Positions 1 through 8,242 of a stretch of DNA of 14,426 bases are shown piece by piece; within the stretch, counting starts at the first letter, position 1, and every line of letters starts with the position of its first letter. Under the pieces are notes generated by a model. The model saw only the letters and a program-made list of their open reading frames with translations, did not search any database and had not been told where the DNA came from. This DNA comes from an uncultured Ignavibacteria bacterium. Its GTDB lineage: Bacteria; Bacteroidota; Ignavibacteria; Tepidaquicellales; Tepidaquicellaceae. The stretch is from positions 1 to 14,426 of the forward strand of contig CALJIG010000119.1 in NCBI GenBank assembly GCA_937974175.1, read 5' to 3'. A program made the translations under genes and the position numbers.

Positions 1-1
1 G

Positions 2-832
2 GCGTTTTTAAGATTCGGTTTAGCAACAGCTTTACTGCTCTTAGTATGCGCTCACAGAAAAGTAAATTTAAAAATTGAAAAAGAAGATTACTTAAAATTT
101 TTGTTCACAGGATTTTTAGTAATCCCCTTTAATCAGATAGTATTTTTAGTCGGAATAAAATTTTCCGCAGCATCTCATTCGGGAGTTTTATATTCCTGCA
201 CTCCAATGATAGTTTACATCTGCTCAATTTTTCTTAAACATGAAAAATTTCAGGCAAAGAAAATCTTTACTATTTCTTTAACTATAATAGGTATCTTCCT
301 TATATTTTACGAGAACATTGTTAACGTACAAAAAGACGGGCATGATATTTTAATTGGCGACATTCTTTTATTCTTTGCAGTGCTTTCGTTTGGTATGTAT
401 CTGGCATTCAGTAAAAATCTTATTGATAAATACGGCTCGTTAAAAGCGCAGACTGTTTCTTTTACAGTCGGAAGCGTTTTATACATTCCGATATTTTTAT
501 GGGATATGCATAATTTAAATTTAGCTGATGTAAATGTTTTCGGATGGCTGGGATATTTTCATTTAGCCATTGTAGTAGCTTTCGCAAGTTACTTTTTATA
601 TTCGTACACAACAAAATTTATCCATACAAGCACGCTTACAACCCTTACAAATACTGCTCCTATTTTTACACTCATATTTTCGTGGATTTTATTAAAGGAA
701 AGTTTATCTTATTTTTTTATGATTGGCGCAGTAATAACTTTCATAGGAGTTTTCTTAACTCAGCTTATGACAATGCAGAAGAAACAAAACAATGAACCAC
801 CTAAAGATGAAGTTGAGGTAACAAATTTATAA
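2..832 (+). CDS. DMT superfamily (EamA) transporter, 5' end cut off by window
   Basis: The reading frame is open from base 2 to the stop at 830-832 (276 residues), so the gene begins outside the window and no start can be chosen. The TTG at 101 lies inside the protein. The visible part is a chain of about nine hydrophobic segments broken by short basic loops. An FLRFGLA segment at the left edge is typical of the third helix of the first EamA repeat. The second repeat runs from about residue 120 to the end, and the sequence TNTAPIFTLIFSWILLKES matches the conserved end of an EamA domain. Such 10-helix inner-membrane proteins export or take up small metabolites such as amino acids; the substrate cannot be predicted. 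A short hydrophilic tail (KKQNNEPPKDEVE) follows the last helix. The next gene starts 4 bases after the stop, so the two are probably co-transcribed. Confidence 0.88.
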   Translation, partial: AFLRFGLATALLLLVCAHRKVNLKIEKEDYLKFLFTGFLVIPFNQIVFLVGIKFSAASHSGVLYSCTPMIVYICSIFLKHEKFQAKKIFTISLTIIGIFLIFYENIVNVQKDGHDILIGDILLFFAVLSFGMYLAFSKNLIDKYGSLKAQTVSFTVGSVLYIPIFLWDMHNLNLADVNVFGWLGYFHLAIVVAFASYFLYSYTTKFIHTSTLTTLTNTAPIFTLIFSWILLKESLSYFFMIGAVITFIGVFLTQLMTMQKKQNNEPPKDEVEVTNL

Positions 833-836
833 AACA

Positions 837-2234
837 TTGGAAGAAACATCTAAAATAAAAGTTAAAGTTGCGTTAAATTCTTTATTTGCCGCCGTATTTA
901 TTACGGGAATAAAGATACTTGCAGCATATTTCAGCGGCAGCTTGGCAATCCTGACTGAAGTAGTGAATTCCGGCATAGATATATTCGTTTGCCTTGTCAC
1001 AATTTTTTCAGTTAAGTATGCAGCAAAGCCCGCGGACGAAGATCATAATTACGGACACGAGAAAGCCGAAAATATTTCTGCGTTAATTCAGGTTTTATTT
1101 TTATTTGGAACAAGCTCATTTATTTTGTACGAAGCTGTGCAGAGAATATTTCTAGGCAAGCATCCTGATTTAAATATTACAATCTGGACGTTCGCTGCGC
1201 TTATAACTTCAATGGTAATTGATTTTATAAGAGCAAGAGCTCTGAATAAAATAGCAGATGAAACAAAGTCCAATGCATTGAAAGCCGATGCGCTGCATTT
1301 CGCCTCTGATATAATGAGTTCGATGATAGTTATAATAGGGTTAATTTTCAGTTATTACGGCTATGATAAAGCCGATGCAATCAGTGCTTTTGTTGTAGCA
1401 ATAATAATAATTCTGCTGGGAGTTAAAATGTCGAGGAAGGCTATTGATTCATTGCTTGATAGAGTTCCTCCGGGATTATCTGAAAAGATAAGATATGAGA
1501 CATTATTAATTGAAGGGGTAGAAGGAATAAGAAATTTCAGAATAAGAAGCACCGGACCGAAAATTTTTATTGATATGGTAATTAACATCAGCAGGATAAT
1601 TCCTTTCTCAAAAGCTCACGATATTATGGACGCTGTTGAAAGAAGGCTGAACCAGTTAATTGATAATGCAGATATAGTTATTCACTCAGAGCCTGTTGAA
1701 ACGGATAAAGAGACTATCAACGATAAAATAAAAATGATAGTGAACAGTTACGGTTTGAAATGTCACGATATATTTTCACATAAAATCGGTAACGAAATTT
1801 TTTCCGAGCTTCACGTCGAAGTTACCGATACAAATGATTTGATAAAAGCACATGACAGAATAACAGAAGTAGAAGAAAAAATAAAATCGGAAATAGGGAT
1901 TATATCAAACGTAAAAATTCATATCGATGAGCCAAGCAATATATTATATGACACTACAGATATTACAGCAAAGTCAGGTGATATGATTACAGAGATTCAA
2001 AAAATTATTAGTCAGAATAATGATGTTACAGCCAGCGGAGATTTCAACGTAATTATCACTAACGGAAAAATAAGAGTATCTCTTAACTGCACATTCGATT
2101 ATCATTATTCACTGGATGAAGTACATGATATTGTAACTCTCCTTGAAAGCAAAATATTTGCAGAACTGAAAAGCAGATATCCGAAGCTTTCAAATGTTAT
2201 CATTCATGCAGAACCTTCAGCAATTAACAATTAG
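837..2234 (+). CDS. CDF-family cation efflux transporter with three tandem cytoplasmic ZT_dimer-like domains
   Basis: A cation diffusion facilitator: a proton-driven exporter of divalent metals (Zn, Fe, Mn, Co, Cd class) in the inner membrane. Six membrane segments lie in residues 10-208. Residue numbers follow E. coli YiiP closely. The TM2 site is N44-xxx-D48 and the TM5 site is H154-xxx-D158; the H70-x-Y-G-H74-x-K loop after TM2 is typical of the family. The usual length is about 300 residues and this protein has 465. The extra length is two further copies of the cytoplasmic dimerisation domain. Each of the three copies ends in the same signature: H261-D262 with IHSEP (282-286), H339-D340 with IHIDEP (361-366), and H430-D431 with IHAEP (456-460). 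The start is TTG at 837: an in-frame stop lies at 819-821, and the first internal ATG would delete several helices. The metal substrate is undetermined. Confidence 0.93.
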   Translation: MEETSKIKVKVALNSLFAAVFITGIKILAAYFSGSLAILTEVVNSGIDIFVCLVTIFSVKYAAKPADEDHNYGHEKAENISALIQVLFLFGTSSFILYEAVQRIFLGKHPDLNITIWTFAALITSMVIDFIRARALNKIADETKSNALKADALHFASDIMSSMIVIIGLIFSYYGYDKADAISAFVVAIIIILLGVKMSRKAIDSLLDRVPPGLSEKIRYETLLIEGVEGIRNFRIRSTGPKIFIDMVINISRIIPFSKAHDIMDAVERRLNQLIDNADIVIHSEPVETDKETINDKIKMIVNSYGLKCHDIFSHKIGNEIFSELHVEVTDTNDLIKAHDRITEVEEKIKSEIGIISNVKIHIDEPSNILYDTTDITAKSGDMITEIQKIISQNNDVTASGDFNVIITNGKIRVSLNCTFDYHYSLDEVHDIVTLLESKIFAELKSRYPKLSNVIIHAEPSAINN

Positions 2235-2310
2235 GAACACAGATTTATATGATTTTTTATGATGACACAGATATTAAAAATAAATTGCGAAATTAAAAAA
2301 CGGAATTATT

Positions 2311-3324
2311 ATGAGTAATAAAATTAAATTAGGGTTGTTTGGAGTCGGGCATCTGGGCAAAGTCCATTTAAAATTATTGAAAGAACTTGCAGGGGAAAGA
2401 GATGATTTAGAGATTGTCGGAATAAATGATATCAATGCCGAGAACCTTTCAAAAATATCAGAAGAGTTCGGAATTACTGCCTATGAAAGCAGAAACGAGC
2501 TGATTGAAAAAATAAATGCGGGAGTAATAGTAACATCAACAAGCGCGCATTACGAGCTTGCAAAAGAATTGCTTACAAAAGGAATACATTGCTTTATCGA
2601 AAAGCCGATAACAGATACAATTGAAGAAGCGAACGAACTGCTTGAAATTTTTAACAAGCAAAAGTTGACGGTTCAAATAGGACACATTGAAAGATTTAAT
2701 CCTGCGCTTCTTGCTATAGAAAAATATAATTTAACTCCGCTGTTTATTGAATCGCATAGACTCTCACAATTCAATCCGCGAGGTACCGATGTGTCAGTCA
2801 TAAAAGATTTAATGATTCACGATATAGATATAATTCTTAACTTGGTAAAATCCAAAGTAAAAAATATTTCTGCCAACGGAGTTGCTATCATAACCGATAA
2901 AATAGATATAGCAAATGCGCGGATTGAATTTGAGAACGGCTGCGTAGCAAATGTAACTGCATCAAGAATTTCACAGAAGAAGATGCGCAAGATGAGAATC
3001 TTCCAGCAGAACGCGTATATCTCCGTTGACTTCGCAGAGAATACATCTGAAGTATACCGTCTTACAAAAGATGCGCCTGAAGGTTCAGGTGGATTTGCTA
3101 TGAGTGTCGGGCAGATAGAAAAGAACGGTGAAAGTCTTGATATATACTATGAAAAACCAAAGCATGAAGAAATAAATCCGCTAAAGTTTGAGCTGAACTC
3201 ATTCATAGACTCAATAAAAAATAATTCCGAGCCTAAGGTAACATTAGAAGACGGTATGGAAGCGTTAAGAGTTGCAGAGATGATTGTAAACCAAATTGAA
3301 GAAACACAAACGTTCAAAATTTAA
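2311..3324 (+). CDS. Gfo/Idh/MocA-family NAD(P)-dependent oxidoreductase, possibly UDP-GlcNAc 3-dehydrogenase-like
   Basis: A cytosolic two-domain sugar oxidoreductase of 337 residues, the normal family length. The N-terminal Rossmann fold starts with G11-x-G13-xx-G16. The cofactor/substrate motif EKP is at 97-99. The C-terminal domain carries D166-LMI-H170-D171, the usual catalytic Asp/His region. The segment GHIERFNP (124-131) resembles the subgroup containing UDP-N-acetylglucosamine 3-dehydrogenase (GnnA), which oxidises the sugar C3 before amination for amide-linked lipid A or related sugars. That assignment is from remembered motif similarity, and no partner aminotransferase or lpx gene is in the window, so only the superfamily is secure. 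The ATG at 2311 follows a 76-base gap. The stop overlaps the next start by one base (TAATG), a translational-coupling arrangement that ties it to the metallophosphoesterase. Confidence 0.88.
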   Translation: MSNKIKLGLFGVGHLGKVHLKLLKELAGERDDLEIVGINDINAENLSKISEEFGITAYESRNELIEKINAGVIVTSTSAHYELAKELLTKGIHCFIEKPITDTIEEANELLEIFNKQKLTVQIGHIERFNPALLAIEKYNLTPLFIESHRLSQFNPRGTDVSVIKDLMIHDIDIILNLVKSKVKNISANGVAIITDKIDIANARIEFENGCVANVTASRISQKKMRKMRIFQQNAYISVDFAENTSEVYRLTKDAPEGSGGFAMSVGQIEKNGESLDIYYEKPKHEEINPLKFELNSFIDSIKNNSEPKVTLEDGMEALRVAEMIVNQIEETQTFKI

Positions 3325-4208
3325 TGTATAAAATTGCGCATATAACTGATTTACACATAAAAAGTCTTGACCTGAAAGGTTATAAAAGACAGTTAACTCT
3401 TTTGCTTGAAGATATTAAACGAAGAGAGTGCGACCATATATTTATTACGGGTGATATGATAGATAACGGTGAGGAAAAAGACTACACAACTCTGATTAAA
3501 ATTTTTAATCAGTTCGGTTTAATGGATACAAATAAAATTTCAGTCACAATCGGCAATCACGAAATTTATGGCGGCACACAGACGGCAGAAGATGTATACT
3601 TATTCCCAAGCAGATGCATGAATACGGATTATAATGCTCAGGTAAAATTATTTTATGATTATTTTAAACCGGCATTTGAAGGGGCGGAGATAAACAACGA
3701 ACATAATCCATTCCCCTATTGCAAGATTTTATTTGATAAAATTGCAGTGATAGGAGTTAATTCAAACGCTCACTGGTCAAAGATAAGAAATCCAATCGGC
3801 TCAAATGGAGCAGTGTATGACGAACAGTTTAAGAAGCTATCGAAGACTTTAAAATCAGATGAGATAAAAGATAAACTAAAAGTTGTTCTTATCCATCATC
3901 ACTTTAATAAAACGAGTGAAGTGGCAAGTAATATTGTGCATTCACTCTGGCTTTATGTTGAAAGAAGGACAATGAAGCTGCACAATAAAAAAAGATTATT
4001 CAAACTGTTTAAAGAAGCTAAAGTTGATATGGTGCTTCACGGACATACGCATATAACGGATTCATATGACAGGAAAGGAAGCTTGTTTGTAAACAGCTCT
4101 GCCAGCGTAATTCCATTCACACAAAATAAAGTAAGGAAGTACCATATTATTAAAATTCCGAAAGATAAAAATAAATTGAATTTCGATGTGCAATTAATAA
4201 ATTTATAA
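3324..4208 (+). CDS. Calcineurin-like metallophosphoesterase (Icc/CpdA type)
   Basis: A dinuclear-metal phosphoesterase of 294 residues with the full motif set in order: D9-x-H11, G43-D44, G77-N-H79-E80, a His cluster at H191-H193 and G240-H-T-H243. The fold hydrolyses phosphomonoesters, cyclic nucleotides or pyrophosphate bonds. The TDLHI start and GNHE motif look more like the Icc/CpdA (cAMP phosphodiesterase) and general calcineurin-like group than LpxH. No signal peptide is visible, so it is probably cytosolic. An insertion between about 85 and 165 is longer than in compact CpdA proteins and may shape the substrate pocket. The ATG at 3324 overlaps the preceding stop by one base, so its substrate may lie in the same pathway as that oxidoreductase. 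The substrate itself cannot be read from the sequence. Confidence 0.88.
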   Translation: MYKIAHITDLHIKSLDLKGYKRQLTLLLEDIKRRECDHIFITGDMIDNGEEKDYTTLIKIFNQFGLMDTNKISVTIGNHEIYGGTQTAEDVYLFPSRCMNTDYNAQVKLFYDYFKPAFEGAEINNEHNPFPYCKILFDKIAVIGVNSNAHWSKIRNPIGSNGAVYDEQFKKLSKTLKSDEIKDKLKVVLIHHHFNKTSEVASNIVHSLWLYVERRTMKLHNKKRLFKLFKEAKVDMVLHGHTHITDSYDRKGSLFVNSSASVIPFTQNKVRKYHIIKIPKDKNKLNFDVQLINL

Positions 4209-4219
4209 ATGAAGTTAGA

Positions 4220-5620
4220 TTGAATTTAGAAATAAAAGATAAAATATTAGAAACTATAGGAGCCGAAGCCGATAAGTCCGGTTATGAAATTTATGTTATC
4301 GGCGGATATGTACGCGATTTTATTTTAGGAAAGCAAAGCACTGATATCGATATTATGGTATTAGGTGATGCAACAGAGTTTGCTCATACGGCAGCTAAAA
4401 GATTTAAAACAGAACTTAACGCGGTTTATAAAAATTTTGGGACTGCATTATTAATGGTTACAGATAACGGAGTCGAATATAAAATAGAATTTGCCTCAGC
4501 GCGTAAAGAAAGCTACAACAGAAATTCAAGAAAACCTGAAGTAGTAGATGCTAACTTAGAAGAAGATATTTCAAGAAGAGATTTTACTATTAATACTCTC
4601 GCAGTTTCTTTAAACAAAAAAAATTACGGCGAGTTAATTGATTTATACAACGGAGTTGAAGATATTAAGAACGGAATTATCAAAACTCCGTTAGACCCGC
4701 TTAAAACATTTGATGATGACCCGCTGAGAATAATGCGCGCAATAAGATTTGCTTCAAGGCTAAATTTTAAAATCGAGGAAAACACTTACAAAGCAATTGT
4801 CTCGATGAAGGACAGATTAAAGGAAGCAGAGGTAGTTTCCACCGAAAGAGTTACCGATGAGTTTCTTCAGATTCTGATGACTGATAAGCCTTCTATAGGA
4901 TTGGACTTAATGTTTAAAACAGGAGTAATGGCAATTGTATTTCCTGAAATTTCCATAATGGCAGGAATCGAACAGAGAAAAGATTATCATCACAAAGATG
5001 TTTTTTATCATACGCTGCAGGTAGTTGATAACATCGCACCGAAGACAGATAACGTATGGCTAAGGTTTACTGCGCTTGTTCATGATATTGCAAAGCCTAA
5101 AACAAAACGATTCGTAGAAGGCACGGGATGGACATTTCACGGTCACGAAGAAGCCGGAGCCAGAATGATGAAGAAGATATTTTTGCGTATGAAACTACCT
5201 TTAACTCAGTTACCTTATGTGGAAAAATTAGTAAGGATGCATTTGCGGCCGATACCGCTCGCAAAAGATGAGGTAACGGATTCTGCAATAAGAAGACTGG
5301 CAGCAGAAGCAGGCGAGGACTTAGTAGATTTGCTCACACTATGCAGGGCAGATATTACCTCGAAAAATATAACAAAAGTAAGTAAATTTTTTAAGAACTA
5401 CGAATTAGTAGAAAAGAAAATAGTAGAAGTACAAGAAAAAGATAATCTCCGTAATTTCCAGTCGCCTGTGAGAGGTGAAGAAATTATGGAATATTTTAAT
5501 ATTCCCCCTTCCCGAGAAGTAGGCATTATAAAGAAAAAGATTGAAGAAGCCATATTAGAAGGCGAGATTCCGAATGAATATGAGGAAGCGCGTAAATTTA
5601 TGGAAAAACTTACTTTATAA
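4220..5620 (+). CDS. cca: Class II CCA-adding tRNA nucleotidyltransferase / poly(A) polymerase family with HD domain
   Basis: Adds or repairs the 3' CCA of tRNAs in the cytosol. The N-terminal nucleotidyltransferase head has GGYVRD (28-33), the metal-binding pair D42-x-D44, RRDFT (119-123) and the nucleotide-selecting region DDPLRIMRAIRF (166-177). A C-terminal HD phosphohydrolase domain follows, with H264, H288-D289 and H309-E310. The length of 466 fits HD-containing members. Class II CCA enzymes, A-adding enzymes and poly(A) polymerases share these motifs. The CCA role is preferred because the tRNA-Leu in this window has no encoded CCA. The TTG at 4220 is the likely start: an ATG at 4209 is in another frame and stops after four codons, and the first internal ATG lies beyond GGYVRD. 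The gap to the preceding stop is 11 bases. No terminator is visible after it. Confidence 0.9.
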   Translation: MNLEIKDKILETIGAEADKSGYEIYVIGGYVRDFILGKQSTDIDIMVLGDATEFAHTAAKRFKTELNAVYKNFGTALLMVTDNGVEYKIEFASARKESYNRNSRKPEVVDANLEEDISRRDFTINTLAVSLNKKNYGELIDLYNGVEDIKNGIIKTPLDPLKTFDDDPLRIMRAIRFASRLNFKIEENTYKAIVSMKDRLKEAEVVSTERVTDEFLQILMTDKPSIGLDLMFKTGVMAIVFPEISIMAGIEQRKDYHHKDVFYHTLQVVDNIAPKTDNVWLRFTALVHDIAKPKTKRFVEGTGWTFHGHEEAGARMMKKIFLRMKLPLTQLPYVEKLVRMHLRPIPLAKDEVTDSAIRRLAAEAGEDLVDLLTLCRADITSKNITKVSKFFKNYELVEKKIVEVQEKDNLRNFQSPVRGEEIMEYFNIPPSREVGIIKKKIEEAILEGEIPNEYEEARKFMEKLTL

Positions 5621-5735
5621 GACCTTAATTCTTAATCAAACTGTTTAATAGCGTGAAAAACATTGTAAACTTTCCCGGTTTTGCAATTGTAAATTTTTGT
5701 TCAAAATAGGGCATATTTATTGAATTAATCAAGTT

Positions 5736-8237
5736 ATGTTCAAAATCTTTTCACCCCTAATATTACTTTTATTTGTAAACGTTTCATTTTCCCAGGTTGA
5801 CGTTGATAGTTTGATGCGTGATTTGCAAAGCAAAACTAACGGCGAAAAAATTGACAGTTCCGCTTTAAATACTCTTGAAAAACTTGCCGAATATTATCAT
5901 CAGGATGACCCTATCAAGACACTTGAATACTCCAACAAGTATTTAATCACTGCCAGAAATTATAACGATAAAAAAAGTATCGCGCATGCATACCATTATC
6001 TCGGAGATTATTACAGAGACGAAGGTCTGCCAATAATTGCGATAGATTATTATTTCAGTTCGATGTACATATATGAAGAACTGAATTTTCCCGGGGCAGT
6101 AGCATATACAAATATTGATGTAGGAAATATTTATTTTGATTTAGGCAAGCATGATATTGCAAAGCAGTATTACGAAAAAGTAATAAGTATGCCGGATGAA
6201 AAAGATGTTATTATTGCAAAAGCAGTTGCACTGAATAATATCGGTTTGATTTACAGGGACGCTAAAGATTATACTAATGCTCTGAAAAAGTTTGAAGAAG
6301 CGCTTGAGATAAGACGAAAAGCAGATGATAAAAATCTTATTGCTCATTCTTATAATTATATAGCAAGTATTTATACAAGTCTCAAAAATTTTGATGAAGC
6401 CGAAAAATATTATAACCGGTCATTGCAGTTATACAAAGAAATAAATTATTACTCAGATATGGGTAAAGTGATGATGAATATAGGAAAGTTATATTACGAA
6501 AAAAGTGAGAAGGAAAAATCGATTGGATATAGAAACGATGCAGTAAAATTATTTCTTGATAAGAATAAACTATTTGCAGCGGCAGAGGCAATGACAGACT
6601 TAGCCGAGTTTCATAAATCTGACGGAAACATCAGCGAAGCATTAAACCATTCATTCAGAGCTTACAAAATTGCGACTGAAAATAAATACACTTCTGTAAG
6701 ACAGCAGTCTTTAAAACTTCTTTCCGATTTATATCTTATCAGTAACAATTTACAGGAAGCATATAATTATCTAAAAATTTTTGATGACCTGAAAGACTCC
6801 ATTGCACAGAGGGAAGCACAAAGGAAACTTGTAAATCTGGAATTCTCCAATGAATTCCAAAGACGCGACAGAGAGATGAGCTCAATGAAGAGTGAAAATC
6901 AGCTGAAGCAGCTGACAATAGAAAATCAAAGCCGCAAAAATACTTTTTTATTAGTAATAACGACTGCAATTTTTGTTTTGCTTGTTGTAATATTTTTTGC
7001 ATTCAGATTGCAAAGAAAAAGCCTGAAAATCCTTCAGGACAGGAATAAAGTCATAGATGAAAACAATAAAAAAATTGAGATAAGCATGAAGATGCTTGAA
7101 GATGCAAAAGAGGAAGCAGAAAAAAATGCAAGAATAAAATCTGAGTTTCTATCAATAATGAGCCATGAGCTAAGGACTCCGATGAATGCAGTGCTTGGTA
7201 TGACTCAGGTAATAATGGAAGAGAATCCCCGAAAGGATCAGCTGGAAAATCTTGAAACGATAAAAATTTCTGCACAAAATCTGCTTGATATTATAAATGA
7301 TATACTTGATTATAACAGGCTTGAATCAGGAAAAATATTTTTAGAGCATAAAGATTTTTCATTAAAAAATCTTATGGCAAAGCTCTTCAGAATTTTTTCA
7401 TATAGTATGAAGCAAAAGGGATTAACGCTGAACTTTAATTATGACAGCAGCCTTGGTGAAAGTTTTATAGGAGATGAAATACGGTTAGGTGAAATTATTA
7501 CAAACCTTATAGGTAATGCAATAAAGTTTACCGATAGCGGCGCTATTACGGTCGATATAAAAAAGATCGGCAATAAGCCGAATACAAGCCTGATAAGATT
7601 TTCTGTGAAAGATACCGGTATCGGGATTTCACAGCAGAATATTACAAATATATTTGATTCTTTTACACAGGAAAAAACGGATACAACAAGAAAGTACGGT
7701 GGTACGGGACTTGGATTATCTATAGTAAAAAAATTACTTGAACTTATGAGCGGCAGAATATTTGTTGAAAGCAAAGTAGGAGAAGGTTCAAAGTTTTATT
7801 TTGAAATAGAACTTGAAAATTCCGAGAAAAAATTCGAACAAGTTATTAAAGAACCTGAATCTGCTCCGAACAAAATCAATTTAAGCAAAATATTAATAGT
7901 AGAAGATAATACTGTTAATCAGCTCGTTATGAAGAAAATGCTGAAGAATACGGGAATAGAAATAGATATTGCAGATAACGGAAAGATAGGATTTGAAAAA
8001 GTATTACAGAATAAATACGACCTGGTTTTTATGGATTTGCTGATGCCTGAAATGGACGGATACGAAGCAACCAGAGAGATAAGAAATTTTAATAAAGATA
8101 TTCCGATTGTTGCGCTTACGGCTGATGTAATGAAAGGTGTTGAAGCAAAAACTAAAGAGGCAGGGATGAATAATTATTTAACAAAGCCCGTCAAAAAAGA
8201 CGAGCTTTTGAAAATTCTATCTTTGTACTCGAATTAA
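5736..8237 (+). CDS. TPR-sensor hybrid histidine kinase with C-terminal receiver
   Basis: A membrane signalling protein of 833 residues. A signal peptide (1-19, ending SFSQ) is followed by an extracytoplasmic array of about seven TPR-like helical pairs (45-360). A linker leads to one membrane helix (402-424) and a charged coiled coil (430-468). The kinase core has the phospho-acceptor H477 in SHELRTP, the N box N590/N594, the G1 box D626-TGIG, an FDSF box at 640-643 and the G2 box GGTGLG (655-660). A receiver domain (718-828) has D724, phospho-acceptor D767, T795 and K817. All key residues are present, so it should be active. There is no DNA-binding domain, so output needs a phosphotransfer protein or response regulator elsewhere, or the receiver may be self-regulatory. 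The 115-base upstream gap shows no convincing promoter by spacing. The gene stops 5 bases before the convergent gene's stop. Confidence 0.95.
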   Translation: MFKIFSPLILLLFVNVSFSQVDVDSLMRDLQSKTNGEKIDSSALNTLEKLAEYYHQDDPIKTLEYSNKYLITARNYNDKKSIAHAYHYLGDYYRDEGLPIIAIDYYFSSMYIYEELNFPGAVAYTNIDVGNIYFDLGKHDIAKQYYEKVISMPDEKDVIIAKAVALNNIGLIYRDAKDYTNALKKFEEALEIRRKADDKNLIAHSYNYIASIYTSLKNFDEAEKYYNRSLQLYKEINYYSDMGKVMMNIGKLYYEKSEKEKSIGYRNDAVKLFLDKNKLFAAAEAMTDLAEFHKSDGNISEALNHSFRAYKIATENKYTSVRQQSLKLLSDLYLISNNLQEAYNYLKIFDDLKDSIAQREAQRKLVNLEFSNEFQRRDREMSSMKSENQLKQLTIENQSRKNTFLLVITTAIFVLLVVIFFAFRLQRKSLKILQDRNKVIDENNKKIEISMKMLEDAKEEAEKNARIKSEFLSIMSHELRTPMNAVLGMTQVIMEENPRKDQLENLETIKISAQNLLDIINDILDYNRLESGKIFLEHKDFSLKNLMAKLFRIFSYSMKQKGLTLNFNYDSSLGESFIGDEIRLGEIITNLIGNAIKFTDSGAITVDIKKIGNKPNTSLIRFSVKDTGIGISQQNITNIFDSFTQEKTDTTRKYGGTGLGLSIVKKLLELMSGRIFVESKVGEGSKFYFEIELENSEKKFEQVIKEPESAPNKINLSKILIVEDNTVNQLVMKKMLKNTGIEIDIADNGKIGFEKVLQNKYDLVFMDLLMPEMDGYEATREIRNFNKDIPIVALTADVMKGVEAKTKEAGMNNYLTKPVKKDELLKILSLYSN

Positions 8238-8242
8238 CAGAA

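Noticed and set aside
101..103. TTG as the start of the EamA transporter
   Set aside because: The frame is open to the left window edge and encodes a further EamA membrane helix, so the gene begins outside the window.
5663..5699. Promoter before the histidine kinase (TTG at 5663 with TAAATTTTTG at 5690)
   Set aside because: The spacing is 24 bases rather than 19-21, and the -7 element does not align to TAnnTTTG.
7439..7774. A 111-codon open frame on the - strand inside the histidine kinase
   Set aside because: It is the antisense shadow of the conserved ATPase domain, with no start context or motif of its own.
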